A program made the position numbers and the translations under genes. The notes under the pieces are model-generated. The model had not been told where the DNA came from. It worked only from the letters and a program-made list of their open reading frames with translations, and did not search any database. 64,000 nucleotides of DNA. Source: Stakelama saccharophila. GTDB taxonomy: Bacteria > Pseudomonadota > Alphaproteobacteria > Sphingomonadales > Sphingomonadaceae. Positions within the stretch are counted from its first letter, which is position 1. Each line of letters opens with the position of its first letter. Location: assembly GCF_032229225.1 (NCBI RefSeq), contig NZ_CP135076.1, forward strand, positions 2,957,001 to 3,021,000, in the 5' to 3' direction. Shown piece after piece: positions 41,694 through 50,576 of the stretch.

Positions 41694-43865
41694 TCATGCG
41701 ATTGTCGTGGAAGCCGGAAGCGACCGGCCGTGCGCGCCGATCTGCCTGACGGCGACGGTGAACGGCTCCGCGGGCCGTTCCACCGCCGGAATCGTGTGGC
41801 TGGGACCGCCGACCTCGATCTCGCTCGATCGGCCGTCACCGCGCCTCAGCGAGACGAGATAGCGCTCCGCTTCTTCGCCCAGCGGCACGTCGGCGCCGTC
41901 GATCCAGCGCCAGCCGAGGCGACTGCGCCGCGCCCAGGTCAGCACGACATCGCCCTCGCCCGATTGCCGCCAGCGCAGGTGGACCGGACCGGGCGGCAAC
42001 AGGGACCGCCCGTCGATCCGGGCAACCGCTTCGACCGGCCCTTTGCTATCGCCGACACCCGACGCCTGGACCGACACGTCGCGGCCGAGCGTCGACAGGT
42101 CCGTCCCGACGAGCTTGACCGTGTCCGCCGACAGGAGGGCAAAGCGGTCGCCCGCCTTCTGCCGCCCGGTCGCATGCTCGGTGCCGCGCCGCCCCCGCCA
42201 CAGCCGACGCAGTCGCCACCTGCGCGGGCCGATCTGCTCGGCCTCCGCGAATTGCAGCAGTTCGTCGCCGGCCAGCGCCAGATTGCCGCCGCCGTCCAGT
42301 GCATCGGTGTCCGCCTGCGTCAACGCCATCCGCTCGTGCAGCAGCTCGACCTCGAATGCGGTGCGGCGATCCTCCAGCGCCGACGGCGCCGTCCCCGGCA
42401 CGTTCGCCACCGTTCCGATCACCGCCGGCAGGGCCGTCGCCCCGATCGGCCGCCATGCCCCGGCCGCGCCGTCGTCCAGCAGCAGCGCCGCGCTGCGCCA
42501 CCCAGCGCCCTGCCCCGCCGCCACGATCGCCAGTTGCGGCGTCGCATACAGTTCGTCGCGCACCAGTGGCAGTTCGAACGGCGCCAGCACCGTCGCCCCG
42601 ATCGTCAGGTCGGGTGCTGCGGCCACCCTGCCCGACGTCGCCGCGGCCACCGGTTCCGGCGGTGCGATCCGCACCAGATCGAGGATCAGCGTCATCGCCT
42701 CCAGCGACCAGCCGGCGACATGCCATTGCCCCGGTTCGCCGGACAGCCGCACGCGCGAACCGGGCAGGATATCGATCTTCGTCCAGTCCAGCGCCACCCG
42801 GCGCCGTTCCCGCCCCAGATCGGCCCGGGCGAGCGCCATTTCGGCAAGGGTCCGCGCCTCGACCGCTCCCAGCACCGCGGGAAGCTCGATCTGCTCGGTG
42901 CGGTGCGCGCCACAACGATGGCGCACCGCCTGCTGCACGCCCGCCTGATAATCGCGCGCCGGGTCGTAATGCCGCACCAGAACCCGGTCGGCGGCGCTTG
43001 ACGCCGCGGCGATGCTCCGCCGCGTCGCATCGCCCCGCTCTCCCGCCGGCCGCGCGCCCGGATCGGTCAGCACGGCCGCCTCGCCCGGCCCCCGCATCCA
43101 GCGAACCGCGCCGCCGTCGCGCACGAACCAGCTTCCGGTAGCATCGCTCAGCCGCGTGATCACGCCGCGCATGTCGCTGCCATAGGCCGAAAAGCCCGCA
43201 AGCCCGAAATCCGCCGTGCCGCAGATCGCGCCGTCGGAGACGTCGCCGGCGATGCTGCCCAGGTCGACCGCGCCGGCATCGGCCTCGACCTCGAAGGTCA
43301 GCGACGGGATCCGGTTGCCGAAATCGGCCAGTTGCAGCGCCTCGAACACGACATAGGCCGATCCGCGATGCGCCGGCGTCCGGCCGGTCGTCTCCAGCGA
43401 CGCGATCAGCGGATCGGGCGCCTGCGCCTCGCCGCCATCATGGATGCGCAGCGCCGCGCAGCGGCTCTTGAGGTCGCCCGCCGCACCGCGCAACAGCTTG
43501 CCGTCGGCCCAGATGCGCCGCACAGTGCGGATGCGCCGCGCCGACAGGAGAACGGCGAAGGACGCCGAATAGCTATAGCGCGTCGTGTCCGGCTGCCCCT
43601 TGCCGCCGTCGGTCGTGCTGCTGCTTTCGATCAGGTCGGTCGACCAGATGACCGTCCCCGCCACGCGCATCGTCCCGAACAGCCTCGGGATCTGCGTGCC
43701 GTAGGACGAGGTCTGCACCGCCAGGTCGGTCAGCCGAGGGCCCGTCCGCGTGCCTGCGTCGGACAACCATTCGCGATCGACCGTCCGTCCCAGCGCCGCG
43801 CCGAGCGCCGCCCCCACCGGACCGCCCAGCGCACCGCCCGCCACCGTCAACACCAGCGTCGCCAT
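41694..43865 (-). CDS. GTA host-specificity/tail protein (gp15 type)
   Basis: 723 residues. It starts MATLVLTVAGGALGGPVGAA, a small hydrophobic Gly/Ala region, then has the phage-tail domain of the GTA 'megatron' protein (VAGTVIWSTDLIESS, IWADGKLLRG, DFGNRIPSLTFEVE). The Rhodobacter GTA gp15 is much longer and carries a TIM-barrel; here that part is absent from this protein and a TIM-barrel-like domain occurs on the gp12-type protein instead. It is probably located at the tail tip. It starts inside the open frame of the peptidase gene. Confidence 0.8.
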   Translation of the reverse strand: MATLVLTVAGGALGGPVGAALGAALGRTVDREWLSDAGTRTGPRLTDLAVQTSSYGTQIPRLFGTMRVAGTVIWSTDLIESSSTTDGGKGQPDTTRYSYSASFAVLLSARRIRTVRRIWADGKLLRGAAGDLKSRCAALRIHDGGEAQAPDPLIASLETTGRTPAHRGSAYVVFEALQLADFGNRIPSLTFEVEADAGAVDLGSIAGDVSDGAICGTADFGLAGFSAYGSDMRGVITRLSDATGSWFVRDGGAVRWMRGPGEAAVLTDPGARPAGERGDATRRSIAAASSAADRVLVRHYDPARDYQAGVQQAVRHRCGAHRTEQIELPAVLGAVEARTLAEMALARADLGRERRRVALDWTKIDILPGSRVRLSGEPGQWHVAGWSLEAMTLILDLVRIAPPEPVAAATSGRVAAAPDLTIGATVLAPFELPLVRDELYATPQLAIVAAGQGAGWRSAALLLDDGAAGAWRPIGATALPAVIGTVANVPGTAPSALEDRRTAFEVELLHERMALTQADTDALDGGGNLALAGDELLQFAEAEQIGPRRWRLRRLWRGRRGTEHATGRQKAGDRFALLSADTVKLVGTDLSTLGRDVSVQASGVGDSKGPVEAVARIDGRSLLPPGPVHLRWRQSGEGDVVLTWARRSRLGWRWIDGADVPLGEEAERYLVSLRRGDGRSSEIEVGGPSHTIPAVERPAEPFTVAVRQIGAHGRSLPASTTIA

Positions 43866-44274
43866 TATCCTCTCCCTCCGGCATCAGCCGCCAGCATCCG
43901 ATCACCGGCCAGGGCGCCGGCCCCGGCCGTTCCAGCACGCGCCGCGCCCCCGCATCGGCATGAACGATCCCCGTCTCCGTCCGAATGGCGAGGTGAAGTT
44001 GCCCCGGCCCCGCCGCGAACAGCATCAGGTCGCCCGCCGCCGCCCGGTCCACCGGTCGCAGCCCCGCCGCTCCGATCGCGCGCCGGACACGGTCACGATC
44101 GCCGGTGCGCAGGGCATATCCCTGCGCTACCGGCCCGGACATGCCGCCGGCCCGCATCGCCGCCGCCGCCAGGCCTACGCAATCCAGCCCCGTCGCCGGG
44201 TCGCGTCCGTGCAGGCGGAACGGCGCGCCGACCAGCGCCCGCGCCGCCGCCGTCACGCATTCGCCCCGCGTCAT
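43573..44274 (-). CDS. GTA NlpC/P60 cell-wall peptidase (gp14 type)
   Basis: Residues 1 to ~135 form an NlpC/P60 domain: catalytic Cys32 in TGLDCVGL, GDLMLFAAG, and a His at about 95 (GQLHLAIRTETG). Such enzymes cut peptidoglycan during DNA entry. The open frame continues about 97 codons beyond the usual end, out of frame inside the gp15-type gene, with a Gly/Arg/Asp-rich sequence that is unlike the family. The true end may be near 43860 with a frame error, or the long overlap may be real. The ATG overlaps the gp13-type stop. Confidence 0.72.
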   Translation of the reverse strand: MTRGECVTAAARALVGAPFRLHGRDPATGLDCVGLAAAAMRAGGMSGPVAQGYALRTGDRDRVRRAIGAAGLRPVDRAAAGDLMLFAAGPGQLHLAIRTETGIVHADAGARRVLERPGPAPWPVIGCWRLMPEGEDNGDAGVDGGGRCAGRSGGGGARRGAGTDGRSRMVVRRRHADGPSADRPGGADLVLRHADPEAVRDDARGGDGHLVDRPDRKQQHDRRRQGAAGHDAL

Positions 44275-45080
44275 GCGCCGGGATAACGCGTCAGAAGGTC
44301 GATGCCCGGCAGATACGGCTCGCCGCGAAAGTTCACGGCATTGCCGAACCGCTCCGCACAGGTCGCCAGTTGTTTGTCGCAGCCCTCGGTGATCTCCACC
44401 AGCGCGCCGACCGTCTCGAACCGGGGCGGCCGGCGCAGCGTCACCGTCGCGCCGTCCGACGCCGCGATTGCCGCGCGCAGCCCGCTATTCGGCCCGGAAA
44501 ACCAGGCGAGCATGCCGAAGCCATAGGCATTCCCGATGGGTTCTTCCCGATCGAGCGTCAGCACCACATTCTCCGCCGTCACGACCCGGGCCATGCGCCG
44601 CCGCCCCGCCATCGCCACCCGGCAGCGCCCATCGCCCAGCGCGGCGCGGCACGCCGGCGCCGTCTCCTCCACCGCCGCACGCTCCAGCGCCGCCGTCACG
44701 CCGCGCAATTCGGCGGTGAAGGCGGTATCCGTCGTCTCGACATCGCCGATCGTGCCGCGTCCCAGCTCGATCGGCGTATCCGGTCGTTCCCAGTCGACCG
44801 CGAACAGCGTCACCCGCGCCCCGTCCCAGCGCCCGGCGCGCAGGTCCGCCGCGTCGATCGCGCCGTGATCCAGCGCACCGGTCACATCCATCGTGTCGAC
44901 GTCCAGTCCGGCGCCGCGCTTGATCGCGGACGGCGTCATGCCCGGCGCCGCGCGATAGACCAGCCCGTTCCGTTCCAGGTCGCGGTCATGCGCTGTCAGA
45001 CCGATCGTCACCCCGTCGCGCCGGTCGAGCCGCCAGCACAGCGTCATCGTCGTCAGCGCGCCCTGCAGCCAGTCAGCCAT
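44271..45080 (-). CDS. GTA DUF2163 protein (gp13 type)
   Basis: 269 residues. DUF2163 domain with the C-terminal TEGCDKQLATCAERF and GNAVNFRGEPYLPGIDLL segment. It is part of the GTA tail tip/baseplate, where Cys residues in related proteins bind an iron-sulfur or metal site. Start and stop overlap the neighbours by 4 to 8 bases. Confidence 0.87.
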   Translation of the reverse strand: MADWLQGALTTMTLCWRLDRRDGVTIGLTAHDRDLERNGLVYRAAPGMTPSAIKRGAGLDVDTMDVTGALDHGAIDAADLRAGRWDGARVTLFAVDWERPDTPIELGRGTIGDVETTDTAFTAELRGVTAALERAAVEETAPACRAALGDGRCRVAMAGRRRMARVVTAENVVLTLDREEPIGNAYGFGMLAWFSGPNSGLRAAIAASDGATVTLRRPPRFETVGALVEITEGCDKQLATCAERFGNAVNFRGEPYLPGIDLLTRYPGA

Positions 45081-47382
45081 CGCCGCCCTCCCGGATCTCG
45101 ACCAGCGGCACCGACGGCGCCGCTCCGGCCAGAAAGGACGCGCGGTTGACCGTCAACCGGTCCTCGGCGAAGCGCACCGGCACGTCGAACCGAAACCCGG
45201 CCGTGACCGCCGCACCGCCGGCGGGCGGGCTGTCGAGCGCGACCCACCCGCCGGCCTCGACCGTGAAGTACGGCGTCTCCGTCCCGTCCACCGCCACGCG
45301 CACGCTGCCCGCGACCGGCCGTGTGATCCGCCGCACCGTCTCGCCATAATGCTTGACGAGCGCAAACCGCGTCGTCGTTCCGTCGCCGGTGCCGATCGTC
45401 TGGTCTCCGGGCGATACCGCACCGCCCTCGCCCGAGGACCAGTCGAACGGATCGCGCAGGCGAAAGCCCCGCGCCGCGCCCAGCCGCGCGCGAAAGAATG
45501 CCAGCAGCGCGGCGATATCGGCTTCCGAGCGCACCCCCGGCCCGACATCGTAGCGGGTCCGCGCCGCCGACCAGTCCGCATTGCGCTTCTCGGCACCGCC
45601 CGCACTCGTCACGATCGCGGTGGAAAGCTCCGGCGCCACCTCCGCCTCGCGCCCCAGTGCCAGCGGGAACAGCACGTCGTCGAATGGCTGCACGTCCCTC
45701 TCCTCGTCGAAATGGGTAAATCCGTCGCGCATCACCTGCGGCAGCGCCCAGACGAAGGTCGCCGCGACGCCGCGCACGCGCCCGGCTTCCGCCGCCGCAT
45801 CGATCGCGCGCCACTGGTCCCGGTCCTCGGGCCGCAGCACGAAGCCGGAAAGATAATGCTGCTCCGACGGCGGATAGCCCAGCCGCGCCTCGGCCGCCGC
45901 GACACCGCGCGCCGTGCCTGCGGAATTGCCCGCCGCCGCCCAGTCGTAATCTTCCAGTTGCAGCACGTCGAAGGCCGGCCGCTGCCAGCCGAGCGGCAGG
46001 TTCGCCCGCTTCAGCTCCGGCGCCTCCCGGTCCAGCACCGTCGGCAGATAGGCGAGCAGCAGCACCTCCGCCCCCGGCGCCTCAGCCCGCACCGCTTCGC
46101 ACAGCGCCGCCGTCGACGCCGCCAGCACTTCCCCCGCCCGGTCGAGCAGATCGGTCTCGGCCGGCGACAGCGGCCCGCGCACGCTCGTAATCACCGGCGG
46201 CTCACCGCCAAGCGCCGCCCGGGCCGCCACGTCGTACAGGCAGGGCCGCCCGTCCGGCATCACCCACCACCACGGCTCGCCGACCTGGAACCGCACCGCC
46301 AGCCCGGCATCGCGCCCGATCGCCACGAACGCGCGCGCCACGGTGTGCAGATAGTTCATCGCTCCCGAATGCGCCGGCGACAGCAGCGCCGAGGGCGGCT
46401 CCCAGCCGGTCTGTCCGGCCGCACCGTCCGCCGCCCGCTGTTTCCAGTCGTTCCAGCAATGCGCGTCGAACAGTTCATAGGACAGCGACCAGATCACGCC
46501 GTATCCCAGCGGCGCCGCACGCGCGGCGAAGTCGCGGTGCCAGGCGGCGCACGGCGCGTTCAGCACCCCGCCCGCCAGGCTGACATAATAGCCGCCGTAC
46601 AGCGCCTCGAGCCGAAAATAATGGCTCATGCCGACATAATGGTTGATCGCGCCCCGATAGCCGAGGTGCAGCGCATTCCGCAGCAGCCGCGCCGGCGTCA
46701 GGTGATAGCTGTCGTCATATCCGGTCGCGATCGACAGGCCGTGCTCCGGCACGATCGCCTCACCGATGGCAAGCACCGATCCCGGTCCTTCGCACACGAT
46801 CTCCGACAGCTCGACCCAGCCCTCGGTCGGCGCCGACAGCGGCGTCTCGTCACCTTCGGCGTAGTCGGGCGGCACCAGCGACACGAACATCCGGTCGACA
46901 TCGCCCGCCCATACCGGATCGGCCTCCTCCGGCAACAGGAACCCGCCGGTCAGATCGGCGAAGTCCAGCGACACTTGCGCATCGCCCTCCGTCCCGCTGG
47001 CATAGTTCCACAGCCGCACATACCAGGACCGCGCATCGCCGTTCGCGTCGCGCCCCTCGATCGTCAGCACCGCGCCATTTACGCCGTCGAGCGCCGCGCT
47101 CCCCGACGACCGCCAGAGAAAGGAAAGCCGGCACTGCCGGAAATCCCGGTCGGTCGCATAAGCGAGCAACGGATGGTCCTCCCGGTCCTCCGCCTCCCAG
47201 ATCAACCCGGCGAGATCGCCCCTGCGATAGAAGACGCAATCCACCCGCAACGCATCCGGCGCGGTCGTGACGACGCTCGCCATCATCGGCCGCGGGAAAT
47301 TGACGGTCCAGAACCGCGGGTCGAAGCGCGAGATCACCCCCTCGCGCTGCCCGGTTCGCTCCGCCATCAGAGAATAGCCCAC
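45073..47382 (-). CDS. GTA gp12-type protein: TIM-barrel-like domain fused to DUF2460
   Basis: 769 residues. The C-terminal ~200 residues (from about STAIVTSAGGAEKRNADW, then SAARTRYDVGPGVRS) are DUF2460, a baseplate domain of GTA gp12. The N-terminal ~560 residues look like a glycosidase-type TIM barrel: VIWSLSYELFDAHCWNDWKQ, FQVGEPWWWVMPDG and FDVLQLEDYDW are typical strands. In the Rhodobacter GTA a TIM barrel is found on gp15. GTG at 47382 has GGGGA upstream; the next ATG (47367) has no ribosome-binding site. This arrangement is noteworthy. Confidence 0.75.
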   Translation of the reverse strand: MGYSLMAERTGQREGVISRFDPRFWTVNFPRPMMASVVTTAPDALRVDCVFYRRGDLAGLIWEAEDREDHPLLAYATDRDFRQCRLSFLWRSSGSAALDGVNGAVLTIEGRDANGDARSWYVRLWNYASGTEGDAQVSLDFADLTGGFLLPEEADPVWAGDVDRMFVSLVPPDYAEGDETPLSAPTEGWVELSEIVCEGPGSVLAIGEAIVPEHGLSIATGYDDSYHLTPARLLRNALHLGYRGAINHYVGMSHYFRLEALYGGYYVSLAGGVLNAPCAAWHRDFAARAAPLGYGVIWSLSYELFDAHCWNDWKQRAADGAAGQTGWEPPSALLSPAHSGAMNYLHTVARAFVAIGRDAGLAVRFQVGEPWWWVMPDGRPCLYDVAARAALGGEPPVITSVRGPLSPAETDLLDRAGEVLAASTAALCEAVRAEAPGAEVLLLAYLPTVLDREAPELKRANLPLGWQRPAFDVLQLEDYDWAAAGNSAGTARGVAAAEARLGYPPSEQHYLSGFVLRPEDRDQWRAIDAAAEAGRVRGVAATFVWALPQVMRDGFTHFDEERDVQPFDDVLFPLALGREAEVAPELSTAIVTSAGGAEKRNADWSAARTRYDVGPGVRSEADIAALLAFFRARLGAARGFRLRDPFDWSSGEGGAVSPGDQTIGTGDGTTTRFALVKHYGETVRRITRPVAGSVRVAVDGTETPYFTVEAGGWVALDSPPAGGAAVTAGFRFDVPVRFAEDRLTVNRASFLAGAAPSVPLVEIREGGDG

Positions 47383-47447
47383 CAGTCCCCTCTCCCCTCC
47401 GGGGAGAGGGTTAGGGAGAGGGGCAGCCGCCCCTCACGCCCCCACTC
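47383..47447. repeat. REP-type element, family B
   Basis: Palindromic CTCTCCCCTCCGGGGAGAGG followed by GTTAGGGAGAGGGGCAGCCG. A close copy lies at 48582-48635, where it is read as the N-terminus of a GTA gene. Confidence 0.8.
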
Positions 47448-47461
47448 CCCGCAAAACGCCG

Positions 47462-48025
47462 TCATTCCACCCCGGCCAGCGCCGCCTTCACCGCCCTAGC
47501 GACCTGCCGGCTCGATTGCGCCAGCGCCTTCGGCGCCTCGCCGCCGCCCGCGTTGATCGTGATCGCCACCCGCACATCGCGCCCGCCCGCTTCCGGCGCG
47601 GCCGGCATCACCTGTCCGCTTGCGGTCGGCACGAACAATTCCGGCCCGCGCTCACCAACCAGATAAGGCCGGTCGGGCGACACCGCCCCGCCGGTCGCTC
47701 GGCCCGGCAGCCCCGACAGGGCGCCCATCAGCGATGTCAGCAATCCGCCGCCGCCCGATCCGCCGAACAGCGTATCGAGGCCCGAATGCAGCGCGCTCGC
47801 CGCGATGCGATCCAGCGCCCCGCGCGCCACCTTCTCCAGGTCTTCAAAGCCCAGCTTGCCCGTCCGTACCGCCCGCGCCAGCGTCGTCTCCAGCGATCGC
47901 CCCGCGCGGCCGACGCCATCGGCGAACGGCCCTTCCAGCGATTGCCGCATCTGATCGACGTCGCGCGCGAACCCTTGCGTGTCGGCTCGCACGCTGACGA
48001 CGAGCCGCTCGATTTCCTCATCCAT
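47462..48025 (-). CDS. GTA tail tape-measure protein (gp11 type), short
   Basis: 187 residues. It begins MDEEIERLVVSVRADTQGFA and contains GALDRIAASALHSGLDTLFG, then SGLPGRATGGAVSPDRPYLV with GERGPELFVP, a conserved tail-tape-measure C-terminal motif. The protein is short for a tape-measure protein, in keeping with the short tails of GTA-type particles. It overlaps the chaperone gene by 8 bases. Confidence 0.85.
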   Translation of the reverse strand: MDEEIERLVVSVRADTQGFARDVDQMRQSLEGPFADGVGRAGRSLETTLARAVRTGKLGFEDLEKVARGALDRIAASALHSGLDTLFGGSGGGGLLTSLMGALSGLPGRATGGAVSPDRPYLVGERGPELFVPTASGQVMPAAPEAGGRDVRVAITINAGGGEAPKALAQSSRQVARAVKAALAGVE

Positions 48026-48275
48026 CGGGAAACATCTCCATCAGCCGGTCGACGGTCGCGCGCTCGATCGTGTCGCCGCCATCACCCCGTATCGCCCGCA
48101 CCAGCGCTCCCAGCTCCGCCGGCGTCGCCGCCCAGAACGCATCGGGCGACCACCCGAACAGCACCCCCGCAATCCCCGCCAACCGCGCGGCACCGCTCCC
48201 AAAATCCTCCCCTGCAAGGGGAGGGGGACCGTACGAAGCATGGTGGAGGGGTGCCGCGCTGTCCGTACTTCTCAT
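48018..48275 (-). CDS. GTA tail assembly chaperone-type protein with repeat-derived N-terminus
   Basis: 85 residues. The C-terminal part ARLAGIAGVLFGWSPDAFWA with TPAELGAL matches the small tail-assembly protein of GTA clusters. The N-terminal ~25 residues (SAAPLHHASYGPPPLAGE) are encoded by a REP element (48203-48253) whose copy lies at 49145-49197. The start ATG (48275) overlaps the previous stop (TGATG). Confidence 0.75.
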   Translation of the reverse strand: MRSTDSAAPLHHASYGPPPLAGEDFGSGAARLAGIAGVLFGWSPDAFWAATPAELGALVRAIRGDGGDTIERATVDRLMEMFPDG

Positions 48276-48688
48276 CACCGCCCCGCCAGGATCTGCTCCA
48301 GCAGCCCCTTCAGCACCGGCGTCGCATGGCCCAGCCCGCACGCCGTCACCGCCTCGCCGAATTCCGCACGGCTCAGCCCCTCGGGCCGCTCGCGCAGGCA
48401 GTGCCAGAACAGCGCCACCATCTCGGAAAGCGCCAGCTTCCCCGCCGCCGCCCGCTCGACCAGCGCGAACAGCGGCCCCAGCTCGCCCTCAGCCGCGACC
48501 AGCGCCGCAAAGGACGGCCGCACCACAAGCTCCGCCCCGCGAACCCGCAACACCGCCTCCCCGCGAGCCGGATTGGCCCCAAGTCCCCTCTCCCCGCCGG
48601 GGAGAGGGTTAGGGAGAGGGGCAGTCGAATCTCCGAGAGGGGCAGCAGAACCCGCAAGAGAGGCACCATCGCCGTCACCCCCGCTCAT
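48275..48688 (-). CDS. GTA gp10-type tail protein with repeat-derived N-terminus
   Basis: 137 residues. The C-terminal ~100 residues (RGEAVLRVRGAELVVRPSFA, then ALVAAEGELGPLFALVERAA) match the small GTA tail protein family. The N-terminal PLPNPLPGGERGLG is the translation of the family B REP element also found at 47383-47447. The ATG overlaps the stop of the tail-tube gene (4 bases). Confidence 0.75.
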   Translation of the reverse strand: MSGGDGDGASLAGSAAPLGDSTAPLPNPLPGGERGLGANPARGEAVLRVRGAELVVRPSFAALVAAEGELGPLFALVERAAAGKLALSEMVALFWHCLRERPEGLSRAEFGEAVTACGLGHATPVLKGLLEQILAGR

Positions 48689-49092
48689 CCCGAAACCACC
48701 GCCCCGGAACTCTCCAGGCTCAGCGTGTAATTCCGCTCGCCATTATAATCCCCCGCATAATCGAGCCGCGTCACCAGGAACCGCCCGGTCATCGTGTCGC
48801 CGCTCTCGAAGCTCAGCCGATAGTCGTCGATTTCGCCCGAAAGCGCGTTCGCCTTCACGCGCCCCTCGGCCGCCGAGCCGGTGAACACGCCCGCGCCCGA
48901 AACGCTCACCGAGCGCACGCCCGCGCCCGACAGCAGCTCGCGCCAGCCGCCCGAATCCTTCGACGTGACCGCCACCATCTCGCCGTTCACCGACATCTGC
49001 GTCGTCCTGAGCCCCGCCACCGTGGTGAAGCCCGCCGGATCGCCGCCATCGCCCACCTTCAGCAGAAAGGCGCTCCCCTTCTCCGCCGCCAT
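48685..49092 (-). CDS. GTA major tail tube protein (gp9, TP901-1 type)
   Basis: 135 residues: MAAEKGSAFLLKVGDGGDPA, TTQMSVNGEMVAVTSKDSGG, WRELLSGAGVRSVSVSGAGV. This is the standard tail-tube protein of GTAs and Siphoviridae of the TP901-1 type. No abnormality. Confidence 0.9.
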   Translation of the reverse strand: MAAEKGSAFLLKVGDGGDPAGFTTVAGLRTTQMSVNGEMVAVTSKDSGGWRELLSGAGVRSVSVSGAGVFTGSAAEGRVKANALSGEIDDYRLSFESGDTMTGRFLVTRLDYAGDYNGERNYTLSLESSGAVVSG

Positions 49093-49144
49093 CGTTCGTC
49101 TCCTTGTTCGCCCGCGATTTCGAGATTGTTCCTGCTCTGGAAAA

Positions 49145-49197
49145 ATTTCCTCCCCCGCAGGGGGAGGGGGACCATGCGAAGCATGGTGGAGGGGTAT
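49145..49197. repeat. REP-type element, family C
   Basis: CTCCCCCGCAGGGGGAGGGG then GACCATGCGAAGCATGGTGG, two adjacent palindromes. A near copy is at 48203-48253. Non-coding here, between tail-tube and gp8-type genes. Confidence 0.8.
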
Positions 49198-49222
49198 CCC
49201 CGCCGGCTTCCCGAGAACTGCC

Positions 49223-49624
49223 CTAGCTGACCCGCAGCAGCCGCACCCGCGCCTCCACCGATCCCGTCCAGCGGTCCCGCCCGGCGCGCAGCACCCGGCT
49301 CCTCAGCGGCACCATCGTCACGATCCGCCACCCTTCGCCCAGTTCGCGCGGCATCGCCGCCAGCGCCGCGCCCGCGGCATCGCACAGCGACCGCACCCGC
49401 ACCGGCCGCTCGCCGGCATCCTCGATCAGCACCAGCACGCGCCCCTCGCGCCCCGCGACATCCTTCGCACCCCAGTCGGAAAGCACCGTCTCCTCGACCA
49501 GCGCATAGGGCATCGCAACGCGCGGCGGCGGCGCATCGAACACGGCCGTCACCGCGCCGCCCACCGCCGGATCGCCCGAAAGCGCCGTCACCAGCGCCTG
49601 TTGCAGCAAGCTCCGCACGCTCAT
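49223..49624 (-). CDS. GTA DUF3168 tail-completion protein (gp8 type)
   Basis: 133 residues. MSVRSLLQQALVTALSGDPA, MPYALVEETVLSDWGAKDV and REGRVLVLIEDAGERPVRVR are DUF3168 features, a head-tail or tail terminator protein. ATG at 49624 overlaps the previous stop (ATGA); earlier in-frame starts give Arg-rich non-homologous sequence. Confidence 0.85.
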   Translation of the reverse strand: MSVRSLLQQALVTALSGDPAVGGAVTAVFDAPPPRVAMPYALVEETVLSDWGAKDVAGREGRVLVLIEDAGERPVRVRSLCDAAGAALAAMPRELGEGWRIVTMVPLRSRVLRAGRDRWTGSVEARVRLLRVS

Positions 49625-49830
49625 CGCACCAGCCCTCCGATCCAGCGCAGCACGGGGTCGCGCAGCCGCCGCCGCGAAAGCCCGCGCCCGCTCAGCACCA
49701 CGTCCTCGCCCTCGCGCGTCACGCGCACGTCGGGCGCGGCGTCGCGCACCGCTTCGGCGACCTTGTCCGCCTCCCGGTCCGCACGCCGCGCGGCGATCTC
49801 CCGGCCGCGCCGCTCCAGCGCCGCCCTCAT
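49621..49830 (-). CDS. small GTA head-tail protein (gp7-type position)
   Basis: 69 residues, basic and highly charged: REIAARRADREADKVAEAVR then DAAPDVRVTREGEDVVLSGR. The start (49830) overlaps the gp6-type stop and its own stop overlaps the gp8-type start. Position and size fit the small HK97 gp10-like connector of GTA clusters; sequence match is weak. Confidence 0.65.
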   Translation of the reverse strand: MRAALERRGREIAARRADREADKVAEAVRDAAPDVRVTREGEDVVLSGRGLSRRRLRDPVLRWIGGLVR

Positions 49831-50402
49831 GCCCGCACCGCCGCATTCAGCCGCATCCGCCGGAACGGCCGCCACAATGCCGTCACTGCCGCCGGCGGCG
49901 CCGCGCCCGCATCCGCGCCGCGCACCAGATGCGCCGCCAGCATCACCACGCCCTGTCGCACCGGCTGCGGCAGGCTCGCCCAGTCGCCCGCGACGCCCGC
50001 CTGATATTCGACCGCCACGCGCCCCGCCGAGCCGGGGACCATCACCCGCACCCAGCCGATCCCGTCGGCACCGATGTCGACCGCATAGCCATCGGCGGAA
50101 AGCGCGAACCCCGCCCCGTCCGCCGGCACCCCCTCGACCGCGGTAATCGCCGTCACCGGCAGCATGGGAAGCGCAGCCCAAACTCCCGATACCGGCATCA
50201 CGTCACGAAATTCGCGCGCGATCAGCGCCGCCCCCAGAAACGCCTCGCCCACCGCCAGCGCGGTTTCGATCAGCGGCACCAGCACCGCATCGCCGTCCCC
50301 GCCATTGCGCAGCCAGCCCCGCACCTCGTCCAGCGCCGCCGCGCGATCCGCATCGCCCAGCACCACCGCCCCGCCATCGGCCGGTCTCACCCCCATCGCC
50401 AT
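49827..50402 (-). CDS. GTA head-tail connector (gp6 type)
   Basis: 191 residues, with LVPLIETALAVGEAFLGAAL, AVEYQAGVAGDWASLPQPVR and VVMLAAHLVRGADAG, typical of the gp6-like head-tail connector (phiE125 gp8 family). AGGGGAT precedes the ATG. It overlaps the next gene by 4 bases. Confidence 0.85.
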   Translation of the reverse strand: MAMGVRPADGGAVVLGDADRAAALDEVRGWLRNGGDGDAVLVPLIETALAVGEAFLGAALIAREFRDVMPVSGVWAALPMLPVTAITAVEGVPADGAGFALSADGYAVDIGADGIGWVRVMVPGSAGRVAVEYQAGVAGDWASLPQPVRQGVVMLAAHLVRGADAGAAPPAAVTALWRPFRRMRLNAAVRA

Positions 50403-50422
50403 ATCCCCTGAAATTCTCTTCC

Positions 50423-50498
50423 GTCATCCTGACGAAAGTCAGGATCCAGAGTCCGCAGCGGCTGCGCGTCTGGATGCTGAACCGAATTCAGCATGACG
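50423..50498. repeat. composite REP element, family D (76 bases)
   Basis: Starts GTCATCCTGACGAAAGTCAG (first hairpin) and ends GATGCTGAACCGAATTCAGC plus ATGAC (second hairpin). A nearly identical 76-base copy is at 55863-55938, and a partial copy of the first hairpin at 54151-54175. It lies in the gap between capsid and connector genes. Confidence 0.85.
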
Positions 50499-50576
50499 AT
50501 AATCGGCTGCGGCTTTCGTAGATCGGAAAGCAAGAGCACCGGCCGCAACCGGCGCCCCCGCATCCTTCGCCGCCCG

